64,000 bases of DNA from DATAYA01 sp963754235 (lineage in GTDB: Bacteria > Pseudomonadota > Alphaproteobacteria > Acetobacterales > Acetobacteraceae), in assembly GCA_963754235.1 (NCBI GenBank), contig CAVWFK010000018.1, positions 62,001 through 126,000 on the forward strand. Direction: 5' to 3'. A program made the translations under genes and the position numbers. This document shows, one piece after another, positions 41,190-49,982 of this stretch; the first letter of the stretch is position 1, and the number at the start of each line of letters is the position of its first letter. The notes beneath the pieces are model-generated. The model was not told the origin of the DNA. It saw only the letters and a list, made by a program, of their open reading frames with translations, and did not search any database.

Positions 41190-42134
41190 AGGGCGGCGCC
41201 CCGCATGCCACCCACCACGTCAAAGTCGTTGGTTCCGTCGGGCACTTGGATCGGGCAGGTATAGGCGACGGCGGGATCCACGCCGATCAGCAGCGCTGCG
41301 TGATAGGTCGTGTGCCCCAGACGACGCGCTTTTGCGAGATGCCGGCCAAAGCGATGGCAGCTCGTCCGTTGCAAGACCATTGATGTCGAGGTACCGGCGC
41401 GTGCGGAACTGGTGTTCGAGCTGGAGGTCGACTTAACCAAGGAAGCCTTTGAAGGGCCGCTCGGAGAGTTCACCCGCTATTACACGCCCGGTTCAAAAAA
41501 GCCGATCGCACTCGTCAAGGCGATTACGCATCGCAATGATGCTTATTTCCAGGCGCTCCTCACCGGGGTGCCGCCGACTGAAAATCATATCCTTAAGCAG
41601 TTGCCCTACGAGGCGTCATACTTCGCCATGCCGAAGGCGCAGCATCCAACGCTCGCCAGCGTCGCACTTCCAGCCTCTGGCGGGGTTGCATTCTATATCG
41701 GCATAGCGATGAAGCAGCGTCATGCGGGAGAGGCGCGCCACGCTATCCTGACGGCGATCGCAAGCTCTCAGCGTCCCAAGTTGGCGGTCGTGGTCGATCC
41801 CGATATCGATGTTCGCAATCCGGACCAGGTTGAATGGGCAATCGCATTCCGCAGCCAGCCAGCCCGCGACGTCATCATCATTGACGATGTACCGGGAGGC
41901 ACCCTTGATCCGTCCATCGACGGGTCGATCCCGCTGAACAGGCGAGTGGGATCCGCGATGGGCATTGATGCGACATTTCCGTTCGGCGCGGACGAACAGA
42001 AAGCCCCCGACGTCCCTGCTGGCGAGGCATGTGGCCCCGCGGTCGCCGAGCACGGCCACGAGTTCTTCAAAGTTGCGGATGTGCCCGGCTGGCAGGACTA
42101 TGACTTTCCCGAGTTGCGGAAGCTTCGCCATTAG
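41190..42134 (+). pseudogene. Scrambled UbiD-family decarboxylase remnant
   Basis: From 41,358 to the stop at 42134 the plus strand encodes the C-terminal half of a UbiD-type decarboxylase: LVRCKTIDVEVPARAELVFE, GPLGEFTRYYTPGSKKP, and later PDIDVRNPDQVEWAIAFRSQP and DVPGGTLDPSIDG. The block that should precede it (RHLAKARRLG through IGVDPAVAYTCP to FDVVGGMRGA) is present but on the minus strand, 41,356 to about 41,192. The first ~170 residues are missing. So an internal segment of about 165 bases is inverted and the N-terminus is lost. The gene is dead. Confidence 0.8.
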
Positions 42135-42315
42135 GCTTTACCGGGGCGGCCGCCCTCTATCGGCCGCCTGTTGGCAGTCCAGAGCTTGGCTGGCTCAACG
42201 AGCCGGGCTCGGCCAAGTTGGGCGTAATCTCTTACATCGTTCCCACTGGGCCCGGCCTCGCTTCCGGAGGCACGCCTAAGCCTTCCGGAGGCAACCCATT
42301 GATCGCAAGAGGGGT

Positions 42316-42331
42316 AAGTGTCTAGACACTT
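42316..42331. promoter_or_regulatory. Candidate brnTA operator palindrome
   Basis: AAGTGTCTAGACACTT is a perfect 16-base palindrome ending 27 bases before the brnT start codon. Antitoxins of this kind repress their own operon. The assignment is by position and symmetry. The rest of the 224-base gap holds only a doubled CTTCCGGAGGCA sequence. Confidence 0.5.
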
Positions 42332-42358
42332 GCCAACGCTACTGCTACGCAGTATTTC

Positions 42359-42646
42359 ATGCAGGATGGTGAGTTCGAATGGGATGATGGGAAAGCCGCC
42401 CTTAACCGGCGGAACCACGGCGTCAGCTTCGAGATGGCGCGCGAGGTGTTCAAGGACATCTTCGCCACCGAATGGACTGACGACCGCCTCGGCTACGCCG
42501 AGCAGCGTTTCGTGACGGTCGGCATGGTGGAAGGCCGGCTGCTCTTTGTCGCCTATACGCTAAGAGGCGAGCGCATTCGCATCATCTCGGCGCGCGAAGC
42601 GGAGCCGCATGAACGGCGGAGATACCACAATGAAAACGAAGCATGA
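42359..42646 (+). CDS. brnT: BrnT-type toxin
   Basis: A 95-residue RelE-like RNase toxin with the family opening FEWDDGKAALNRRNHGVSFEMAREVF, the central GMVEGRLLFVAYTLRG and the C-terminal IRIISAREAEPHERRRY. All blocks of the family are intact. Its 3' end overlaps the next gene by 38 bases, the usual toxin-then-antitoxin coupling. Confidence 0.92.
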   Translation: MQDGEFEWDDGKAALNRRNHGVSFEMAREVFKDIFATEWTDDRLGYAEQRFVTVGMVEGRLLFVAYTLRGERIRIISAREAEPHERRRYHNENEA

Positions 42647-43673
42647 TTGGAGCCGGCTTGACGCGATGACCGAAGAGCAGCGCCACGCCGCCGCGCTCGC
42701 CGATCCGGATGCGCAGCCGTTGTCCGAGGCCGACATGGATCGCATGAAGCCGACGCCGCGCTTGAAGATCATCCGCCGCGCGCTCGGACTGACGCAGGAG
42801 GAATTCGCGGCGCGCTATCAAATTCCGCTCGGGACCCTGCGGGATTGGGAACAGGACACCAAGAAGCCGGATCAGGCGGCGCGCGCCTATCTCCGGGCGA
42901 TCGCGGGCGACCCGGCCGGAGTGCAACGGGCGCTGCACGCACAAGAGCGTCGAGCGGCACCGGCAATCGCGGAGCGGCAAGAGTGCTCTGGTTCGGCAAC
43001 ATCGCAAACCCGTTCCACTCCATCAACGGGCCATCAGAGGTTTCTTATGTCGACGACTACGGACATGTCCAAAAACACGAAAACCTTTGCCCTGAACGGG
43101 CCTGAGGTGAAGGCATATAACGACCTCCAACTCAATATGTTCGATCTCAACTTTTGCCACCGACTGATGAGCAAGTACAAGGAATTGCTGAAGAGCACGC
43201 TTTCGGACACCAAAATGGCAATATGGATAGCCATAATAACGAGATTCTTTTCTTGCTTCGGGCAGTCAGACTCGCGTAGAACGCTGAACACGAAGAAAGT
43301 GTTTAAAGGAAATCCACGGGCGGCGCAGGTGTTTTATAGGCTCTCCAATATACGCCATAAGCACATTGTCCATGACGAGAACAACATGAATCAGGCTAAT
43401 GCCATTATTCAAGTGGTCAACGGAGTTGCCGACCGGAAGTTCAAGGTTTTGACTGCTAGCGCCGATGTCGCACCGCATGACGTCGAGGGAATGGAACTCA
43501 TCCTCGGCGTGGCGATAAACTACACGCAGTCGGAATTGCAAGGGTTGGCCACGAAGATTCAAACTTTGGTAGAAGCGATGACTCTGGACGAGATACAGGC
43601 GATGAAGGAGTGGCGGCTGGACGCACGAGCCGCAATGTTCGACATAGATAAGCCGCGCGTCAGACTGGACTAG
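42609..43673 (+). CDS. HTH antitoxin fused in frame to an HEPN-like protein
   Basis: One open frame of 354 residues. Residues about 1-115 are a helix-turn-helix antitoxin of the BrnA-associated type: KTKHDWSRLDAMTEEQRHAAALADPDAQPL and LGLTQEEFAARYQIPLGTLRDWEQ. Residues about 147-354 are different. An ATG at 43047 (MSTTTDMSKNTKTF) begins a helical protein with RHKHIVHDEN, which fits the RX4-6H motif of HEPN domains found in RNase toxins and phage-defence proteins. The 30-residue linker is Ser/Thr-rich and looks non-native. Either a stop codon was lost or an indel joins two genes. Lower GC in the second half suggests separate origin. Confidence 0.65.
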   Translation: MNGGDTTMKTKHDWSRLDAMTEEQRHAAALADPDAQPLSEADMDRMKPTPRLKIIRRALGLTQEEFAARYQIPLGTLRDWEQDTKKPDQAARAYLRAIAGDPAGVQRALHAQERRAAPAIAERQECSGSATSQTRSTPSTGHQRFLMSTTTDMSKNTKTFALNGPEVKAYNDLQLNMFDLNFCHRLMSKYKELLKSTLSDTKMAIWIAIITRFFSCFGQSDSRRTLNTKKVFKGNPRAAQVFYRLSNIRHKHIVHDENNMNQANAIIQVVNGVADRKFKVLTASADVAPHDVEGMELILGVAINYTQSELQGLATKIQTLVEAMTLDEIQAMKEWRLDARAAMFDIDKPRVRLD

Positions 43674-43868
43674 AAATCCGGCTGTGGCTCCGGCTGATGC
43701 GCTATTGCCCATAATGTATCAGGCTGACCAGTTTCATGTCTCGATTGGTGGAGCGTGGAAGATTTCGAACCCTCTTTCTATCCTGGCCATTTGTTTGACT
43801 CGCAATAAGGCAGACGACAGAATTGGGCTAGCCAGGAAGCACGCGTCGTCGGAGCAGGGGATCAGATA

Positions 43869-45015
43869 TTGCCGGAGCTGACCGAAGAGCAATTGATGAA
43901 AGCGATCAACGCTGGTCTGATCACGCGGCTTACGATAGACACCAACATCTTGGAGGGATACGGGAACGGCTTGGAACACGGGTTGCTTAAGCGCCTTTCG
44001 CAATTCCGTAACTCTGAAATCAAGCTGGTTCTATCGGTAGTCGTCTATCGCGAGCTTCGCGGCCACATGATCAAGCAGGCCGAAGAAGCAGAAGCGCGAC
44101 TCGTTTTCGCCCTAAAAGTCGTCGGCGGGACGTGGAACGTCGCAACAGAGAAAAGGGATAAATTGCAGGAAGGCCTGATCGGCGATAAGGTCGGCGGCCG
44201 AGGCTATTCAGGACCGGATTGACGCATTTCAGAAGGCCACCGGTTTCGAGGTAATTCCTGCGCAAGGAAATGTGGAGGTCGGTGATCTCGTTGAAGGCTA
44301 CTTCGAGCTTAAGCCGCCTTTCGGGAACAAGCCAGACAAGAAGCACGAGTTTCCCGATGCGATCGCGGTGAAGTCCCTGGAGCGATATGCAGAGGAGAAA
44401 GACACCCAGATGCTGGTCGTCTCTGGTGACGGCGGATGGCGAGAATTCTGCGCCGCGTCGGCTCGCCTTGTATGCGTGCCTGATCTTGGAACGGCCATGT
44501 CCTACCTCCAGCGGTTACCCCTTGTCATTGCTGCCCGGCTGTCGGAGCGGTTTGATGCAGGAGAACTTCCGCAGCTCGAAAAGGCGATCGAGGCCGAACT
44601 CGATAGTTACATCGAGAGCATGGACCTATATGTGGAGGCCAGTGCAGGATACTTTTATGAGCACGATCTGCCGGAGAAGAGCTTCAAGGGGATATCGTAT
44701 TTCGACGAGCCAAAGTTCATCGTGGTGGACCATAACGAGGAAGACAAGGTTTATGTGCTTGAAACCTCACCCCTGGCTTCTGTCGAAGTCAGCTGCGATT
44801 TTACCTTCTTTATCACCGATTCCATTGACAAGGACGAGGTGCCGATCGGGTCAGTAGTGGCCACCCGGACAGAAGACATGTCGTTTGTCTTGACAGTGAC
44901 AATTGCCGGTGATCCGCAGGGTGAATTTGAAGTCGAAGAAACCGAGGTCGTTCAAAGCGAGAGCACTATCGACTTCGACTATATCGAGCCTGATTACGGC
45001 GATCTTGACGAATGA
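43869..45015 (+). CDS. PIN-domain protein, DUF4935-like (apparent frameshift)
   Basis: About 380 residues once two frames are joined. The start is uncertain (TTG 43869 or ATG 43896). The PIN catalytic acids are visible: TIDTNILEGYG near the start, then in the second frame EFPDAIAVKSLERYA and LVVSGDGGWREFC. The frame breaks at about 44,192, where DKV is followed in the other frame by AAEAIQDRIDAFQKATGFEV. The C-terminal ~170 residues are acidic, end DYIEPDYGDLDE and match nothing I know. PIN domains of this type are nucleases found in toxin and defence settings. It directly follows the HEPN-like gene. Confidence 0.75.
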
Positions 45016-45076
45016 AAACACAATCGCAAACGCCTGTCTCGATGATGTGCTTAACTACATTGGTGACCACTTTATA

Positions 45077-46237
45077 CCAAGACTCTCTGATCAGAACCCA
45101 TGAGCCCAATCGCGCAGGCCGATGGACATGATTGTCCATGGCTGCGCCACCAGCTTGTTCCAGGCGCTGCAGCAGTGATCGACCAGATTGTCGTATCCGG
45201 TGAAGATGCGGTTGGAGAGCCAGTTGTCGCGCATGAACTGCCAAATGTTCTCCTGCGGGTTCAGCTCGGGGCACTTGGCTGGCAGCGGGACGATGGTGAT
45301 GTTGTCGGGCACGGCGAGCCGTGGCGAAAGGTGCCATCCCGCCTGATCGAGCAGCAGCGCGGCGTGCCGACCGGGGGCGACCTCGCCCGAGATGGCGGCC
45401 AGTTGCAGGTTCATGGCCTCGATGTTGCACCAGGGCAGGATCAGGCCCGCCGCTTTGCCCTCTTTCGGGCAGATGGCGCCGAAGATGTAGGTGGAAGCGG
45501 TGCGCTGGTCGTGGGGCGCCGAGGGCCGGGTGCCGCGCAGCGACCAGCGGCGGGTGATCTTGTTCTTCTGGCCCACTCTGGCCTCGTCGCCGAACCAGAC
45601 CTCTATATCGGCAGGATCGATCCCCCGCTCGCGCGCGATCGCTGCCAGCGCGGCGGGAAGGTCTTTTTTTTAAAGTCCTCGACCGCACCTGCGGCCTGGG
45701 CATGATGGTGCGGCCGTGCCGACAGCTTGCGGTATCCCATCGCCCGCAGCTCGCGGCTCAGCGTCTGCTTGGAGATGCTGATGTGGAATTCGTCCCAGAC
45801 CCATTGGCACAAATCGATGATCCGCCACCGGACCACACCATGTACCGCCGGGATCGGCCCGCTTTCGATCACCGCCGCCAGTGCCGCCCGGTGCGCGGCG
45901 TCCAGACGGGACGGCTGACCGGGGGCTTTGCGGTCGATCAGCCCTTGCGGACCGTACGCGTTGAACCGCAGCACCCAGTCGCGCACGATTTGCAGGGTCA
46001 CGCCGCCGATCGCCGCCGCCTCGCTGCGCGTGGCCCCGTCATAGATCGCGGCCAGCGCCAGCAGGCGGCGCACCTGCTTGGCATCGCGGCTCGCGCGCGC
46101 CGCCCGGCGCACGCCGGCCGCGTCAAAATCGGCCCGCAGCGGGATCGGCATGGCGAAACTCCCCCCGTTCGCCAGCCTTCAAGCAGATCGCCGCCGCGTC
46201 GGGGAATCCCCAATGAGTCGCGACCATCAGGTCTTGG
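45077..46237 (-). mobile_element. IS630-family insertion sequence
   Basis: A 1161-base element bounded by CCAAGAC at the left end (45077-45083) and its complement GTCTTGG at the right end (46231-46237). Each end is flanked by TA (45075-45076 and 46238-46239), the target that IS630 elements duplicate. It carries one transposase in two overlapping frames. It lies between the PIN gene and nrdA. Confidence 0.85.
45091..46151 (-). CDS. IS630 transposase, two frames joined by -1 programmed frameshift
   Basis: The first frame starts at 46151 (MPIPLRADFDAAGVRRAARASRD) and carries the helix-turn-helix region. It would stop after 182 residues at 45603. The second frame supplies the DDE catalytic core: IEVWFGDEARVGQKNKI, LLLDQAGWHLSPRL and CPELNPQENIWQFM, ending at 45091. 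Between them, at 45664-45671, the coding strand has eight A followed by G. The phase gives the heptamer A AAA AAG, the same type as the dnaX -1 slippery site, and a -1 shift joins the frames as KK-DLPAALAAIARERGID. About 353 residues in all. Confidence 0.88.
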
Positions 46238-46442
46238 TATTAATCCCGCAAATGGCCAGGAGGCCCGCTGCGGGTCGACTGCTGCTACCTGGACGGTGCG
46301 GGTGCGAATGGCCGCTTCGGCGAGTCGCTTCTCCAAAGCTGCCGTTCCGGATTCGGCCAAAATCCAGTCATTTAATGCGTACGGTGAAATGGCCGCTCCT
46401 AGCGCAAAACTGTCGGTGACTGTAGCCGCCCACACAACCCCA
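46238..46442 (-). other. Gap between the IS and nrdA with a possible broken reading frame
   Basis: On the minus strand the frame running from within the nrdA end reads ATVTDSFALGAAISPYALND, then AALEKRLAEAAIRTRTVQVAAVD before entering the IS end. It looks protein-like but has no start codon or family I can name. It could be a gene fragment cut by the IS, or non-coding. Confidence 0.25.
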
Positions 46443-48338
46443 TCACTGGCACGCCAGACACTCCTCGTAATTCGCCGCCGCCGCCTTCGCCACCAGCGGC
46501 AGCGGGGCCAGATCGTTCGCGCCGGCGAGCAGAATATCGCCCGGCCGCACCACCTTCTCGCTGACATTGTCGGCGCGCTGGATCGACAGGCTGCGGCAAT
46601 AGTAAAGCGACTTCAGCCCCCGCTTCCACGCCAGCATGTAAATCTGGTGCAGATCGCGCTTGTGCACGTCCGCAGGCAGGAACAAATTCACCGACTGGCT
46701 CTGGCAGATCAGCGGCGCGCGATCCGCGGCGTGCTCGATCACCCACCGCTGGTCCAGCTCGAACGCGGTCTTGAACACCGCCTTTTCGTCGTCGCTCAGG
46801 AAATCGAGCCGCTGCACGCTGCCCTTGTTCAGCGTGATCGACGACCACGTGTCCTCGTCGTCGCGCCCGCGCTCGGCGAGCAGGCGCTGCAAGTACCGGT
46901 TGCGCACCGTGAAGCTGCCCGACAGCGTCTTCTGCAAAAACACGTTGGCCGCGATCGGCTCGATCCCGGGGCTCGCATTGCCGGCGATGATCGAGATCGA
47001 CGCGGTGGGCGCCACCGCAAGCTTGTTGGAGAACCGCTCCATCACCCCCCATTCGGCGGCATCCGGGCACGGCCCGCGCTCATCGGCGAGCGTGCGCGAG
47101 GCGGTGTCGGCCTGGCCGCGGATGTGCTGGAACATGCGCCGGTTCCACACCTTCGCCATGACACTCTCGAACGGCACGTTCTGCGATTGCAGGAAGCCGT
47201 GAAACCCCATCACGCCCAACCCCACCGAGCGCTCGCGCATCGCCGAATAGCGCGCCCGCTCCATCCCCGGCGGCGCGCGCTCGATGAAGTCGGTCAGCAC
47301 GTTGTCGAGGAAGCGCAGCACGTCCTCGATGAACAGCGGATGGTTTTGCCACTCGAACCAGGTCTCGAGGTTGAGCGAGGAGAGGCAGCAGACCGCCGTA
47401 CGCTCCCGCCCGTGCTGGTCGCGCCCGGTCGGCAAGGTGATCTCGCTGCACAGATTGGACGTCCTCACCTCCAGCCCGGCGAGCTTCTGGTGCTCCGGGA
47501 TCGCGCGGTTCACGTGATCGGAGAACACCAAATAGGGCTCCCCGGTCTCGATCCGCGCGGTCAGGATGCGCACCCACAGCGCGCGCGCCGAGACGGTGCG
47601 CACCACGCTCTCATCCTTGGGCGAGATCAGCGCCCATGCCTCGTCGGCCTCGACGGCGCGCATGAACGCGTCGGACACCAGCAGCCCGTGATGCAGGTTG
47701 AGCGCCTTGCGGTTCGGGTCGCCGCCGGAGGGCTTGCGCATCTCGATGAACTCCTCGATCTCGGGATGCGAGACCGGGAGATAGACCGCCGCCGAGCCGC
47801 GCCGCAGCGAGCCCTGGCTGATCGCGAGCGTCAGGCTGTCCATCACGCGGATGAACGGGATCACGCCGGAGGTTTTGCCGTTCTGTCCGACCCGCTCGCC
47901 GATCGAGCGCAGATTGCCCCAGTAGCTGCCGATGCCGCCGCCCTTGGAGGCGAGCCAGACGTTCTCGTTCCAAAGTCCGACAATACCTTCGAGGCTGTCG
48001 GAGGCTTCGTTGAGGAAGCACGAGACCGGCAATCCGCGCTGGGTGCCGCCGTTCGACAGCACCGGCGTTGCCGGCATGAACCAGAAGCGGCTGATATAGT
48101 CATAGAGCCGCTGCGCGTGCGCCGTATCGTCGCCGTAATAGCTGGCGACGCGGGCGAACAGGTCCTGATAGTCCTCGCCGGGCAGCAGATAGCGGTCGTC
48201 CAGGGTGGCGCGGCCGAAATCGGTCAGCAGGCGATCGCGGCTGCGATCCACCCGCACCTGATGCCGGCCCTGCATCTGCACTGCGTCGAGCACGGCGATC
48301 TCTCCTGTCGCGGTCGGGTTCAGGTCGCTGATGTCCAT
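46443..48338 (-). CDS. nrdA: Class I ribonucleoside-diphosphate reductase alpha subunit
   Basis: This 631-residue enzyme makes deoxyribonucleotides together with an NrdB radical subunit that is not in this window. Visible motifs are FWFMPATPVLSNGGTQRGLPVSCFL (first active-site cysteine), SNLCSEITLP (central radical cysteine), APTASISIIAGNASPGIEP and SLYYCRSLSIQR, and the C-terminal redox pair CLACQ. Two candidate NrdR boxes lie 44 to 90 bases upstream. Its last ~30 bases recur at 41081-41111. Confidence 0.94.
   Translation of the reverse strand: MDISDLNPTATGEIAVLDAVQMQGRHQVRVDRSRDRLLTDFGRATLDDRYLLPGEDYQDLFARVASYYGDDTAHAQRLYDYISRFWFMPATPVLSNGGTQRGLPVSCFLNEASDSLEGIVGLWNENVWLASKGGGIGSYWGNLRSIGERVGQNGKTSGVIPFIRVMDSLTLAISQGSLRRGSAAVYLPVSHPEIEEFIEMRKPSGGDPNRKALNLHHGLLVSDAFMRAVEADEAWALISPKDESVVRTVSARALWVRILTARIETGEPYLVFSDHVNRAIPEHQKLAGLEVRTSNLCSEITLPTGRDQHGRERTAVCCLSSLNLETWFEWQNHPLFIEDVLRFLDNVLTDFIERAPPGMERARYSAMRERSVGLGVMGFHGFLQSQNVPFESVMAKVWNRRMFQHIRGQADTASRTLADERGPCPDAAEWGVMERFSNKLAVAPTASISIIAGNASPGIEPIAANVFLQKTLSGSFTVRNRYLQRLLAERGRDDEDTWSSITLNKGSVQRLDFLSDDEKAVFKTAFELDQRWVIEHAADRAPLICQSQSVNLFLPADVHKRDLHQIYMLAWKRGLKSLYYCRSLSIQRADNVSEKVVRPGDILLAGANDLAPLPLVAKAAAANYEECLACQ
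46445..46474. repeat. Island-boundary candidate: nrdA 3' end copy of the 30-base direct repeat
   Basis: This is the last part of nrdA. It matches 41081-41111 with two mismatches and one extra base there. The two copies are in direct orientation and enclose the ubiD debris, brnTA, HEPN-like, PIN and IS630 features. No integrase lies between them. Confidence 0.5.
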
Positions 48339-48381
48339 GTCGCTGATCCTGCCAGTCAGGCCGGCGCCGTCAATCCATCAG

Positions 48382-48428
48382 ACACAACATGATGGGCCGC
48401 GTGTCCCCACCGACACAAGATGGCAATT
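48382..48428. promoter_or_regulatory. Candidate pair of NrdR boxes
   Basis: ACACAACATGATGGGC (48382) and ACACAAGATGGCAATT (48413) each match the left half of the NrdR box. They are 31 bases apart, the three-turn spacing usual for paired NrdR sites before ribonucleotide reductase genes. The right halves are poor, so this is tentative. Confidence 0.4.
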
Positions 48429-48586
48429 CGGCCGCGATTTTGCAAGTCCTGCCCTCCAAATCTTCGGGAACAAACAGGGACCATTCTCGGGCGCGCGGAG
48501 GCCCGGGTCAATCGGGCGTCAACGCCGCGATGCGGACTTTCCGAGTGCAGGCCCGGCCAACCCCGATTCGGGTCCGGCAATCGATG

Positions 48587-48626
48587 CCCTCTCCGCCCCC
48601 CTCTTGGCTTTGGGGGGCGGAGAGGG
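48587..48626. terminator. Strong hairpin downstream of the aminotransferase gene
   Basis: A 15-base perfect inverted repeat (CCCTCTCCGCCCCCC and its complement) with a 10-base loop, about 30 bases past the stop of the minus-strand aminotransferase gene. There is no U-tract, so it may be a terminator-like or mRNA-end hairpin. The arms resemble those of the 138-bp dispersed element, so it may instead be a reduced copy. Confidence 0.4.
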
Positions 48627-48656
48627 AGTGGCGTCCGGGTGTCAGACCGCCCCTTC

Positions 48657-49841
48657 TCAGGCCGCCGCCTGCTCCGCCAGCCAGTCCATCGCGGCGTCCA
48701 CCCCGCCGCCGCCGTGCGGCACCTGCCGCAGCCGCAGCGACAGCTCCACCGCGCCCAAGGTGCCGAGCACCATCGGCTCGTTGAGGTCGCCCAGATGCCC
48801 GATGCGGAACACGCGGCCGCCGAGCTTGCCCAAGCCCCCGCCCAGCGAGACGTTGAACCGGTCGAGTGCGGTTTGCCGCACCGCCTCGGCGTCGTGGCCC
48901 TCGGGCATCAGCACCGCCGTCACCGAATCCGACAGCCGCTGCGGATCGGTGCAGAAAAGCTGCGGGCCGTTGTTGCCGGCCCAGCGGCGCACAGAGGCGC
49001 GCACCGCCTCGGCGAGCCGATGGTGGCGGGCGAACACCTCCTCCAGCCCCTCCTCCTCGATGATGCGCAGCGCCTCGCGCATGCCGTAGAACGGGCGGGT
49101 GGGGACGGTGCCGACGAAGCTCTTGTGGCGCCGCCCGACCATGTTCGACCAGTTGAAGTAGTGTTTTGGCAGCGTCGATGCTTTGTGCGCCGCCATGCCC
49201 TTCGCCGAGACGCCGGTGAAGCCGAGGCCGGTGGCCAGCATCAATCCCTTCTGGCTGCCGCCCACCACGCCATCGACGCCCCACTCGTCCATGCGGAAAT
49301 CGATCGAGCCGAGCGAGGAGATCGTGTCGGCCAGCAGCAGCGCCGGATGCCGCGCCGCGTCGATCACGTGGCGGATCTCGGCGAGCGGCAGCGTGATCCC
49401 GGTCGAGGTCTCGTTGTGGACGATGCACACGGCGCGGATCGCGTGGTCGCGGTCGGCTTCGAGTGCCGCGCCCAGAGTGTGCAAATCAACGCCGCGCCGC
49501 CAATCCGCCGGCACGCCCTGCACTTTCAGCCCAAGTCCCTTGGACATCGCCGACCAGGCTTCGGAGAAGTATCCGCTCTCGGGGATCAGCACGAGATCGC
49601 CGGGCGAGAGCAGGTTGACCAGTGTCGCCTCCCACGCGCCGTGACCGGAGGAGGTGTAGAGGAACACATCCTGCGTGGTGCGCAGCACGCGCTTCAGCCC
49701 CTCGACGCATTCATCATAGACGGCGAGGAAGGCGTCGTCGTTGAAGTCGATGCTGGGCTGGTTCATGGCCCGCAACACGCTGTCGGGAATGTTGGTCGGG
49801 CCCGGATTGGCGAAGAACTGGCGGCCCGTCTGCTTCCTCAT
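48657..49841 (-). CDS. Class V aminotransferase (serine/alanine-glyoxylate type)
   Basis: This 394-residue PLP enzyme has NPGPTNIPDSVLRAM at the start, SSGHGAWEATLVNLLSPGD for phosphate binding, VHNETSTG, DTISSLGSIDFRMDEWGVD with the PLP-pairing aspartate, and the PLP lysine in VVGGSQKGLM. This fits serine-glyoxylate or alanine-glyoxylate aminotransferases, which act in glyoxylate metabolism and the serine cycle. A pyrimidine-type aspartate role is also possible. Single gene with its own flanking gaps. Confidence 0.88.
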   Translation of the reverse strand: MRKQTGRQFFANPGPTNIPDSVLRAMNQPSIDFNDDAFLAVYDECVEGLKRVLRTTQDVFLYTSSGHGAWEATLVNLLSPGDLVLIPESGYFSEAWSAMSKGLGLKVQGVPADWRRGVDLHTLGAALEADRDHAIRAVCIVHNETSTGITLPLAEIRHVIDAARHPALLLADTISSLGSIDFRMDEWGVDGVVGGSQKGLMLATGLGFTGVSAKGMAAHKASTLPKHYFNWSNMVGRRHKSFVGTVPTRPFYGMREALRIIEEEGLEEVFARHHRLAEAVRASVRRWAGNNGPQLFCTDPQRLSDSVTAVLMPEGHDAEAVRQTALDRFNVSLGGGLGKLGGRVFRIGHLGDLNEPMVLGTLGAVELSLRLRQVPHGGGGVDAAMDWLAEQAAA

Positions 49842-49982
49842 GCGTTACTCCCACTCCACTGTTCCGGCTCCATAATCCGCTGATATAACACCGGCTGCCC
49901 GACACATCAAAAGCAAGAGACGGAGTGCGGAGGGCTCCGCCGGTCGCTAAGCTGTCGGCAATCGGCTCCCCCATTTAGCTCC

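Noticed and set aside
45091..46151. Transposase as a pseudogene with a frameshift
   Set aside because: The break lies exactly at a phased A AAA AAG slip site, and both halves are intact, so programmed frameshifting explains it better.
45702..48392. Plus-strand 896-codon frame opposite the transposase and nrdA
   Set aside because: It mirrors two recognised genes and has no family-like sequence.
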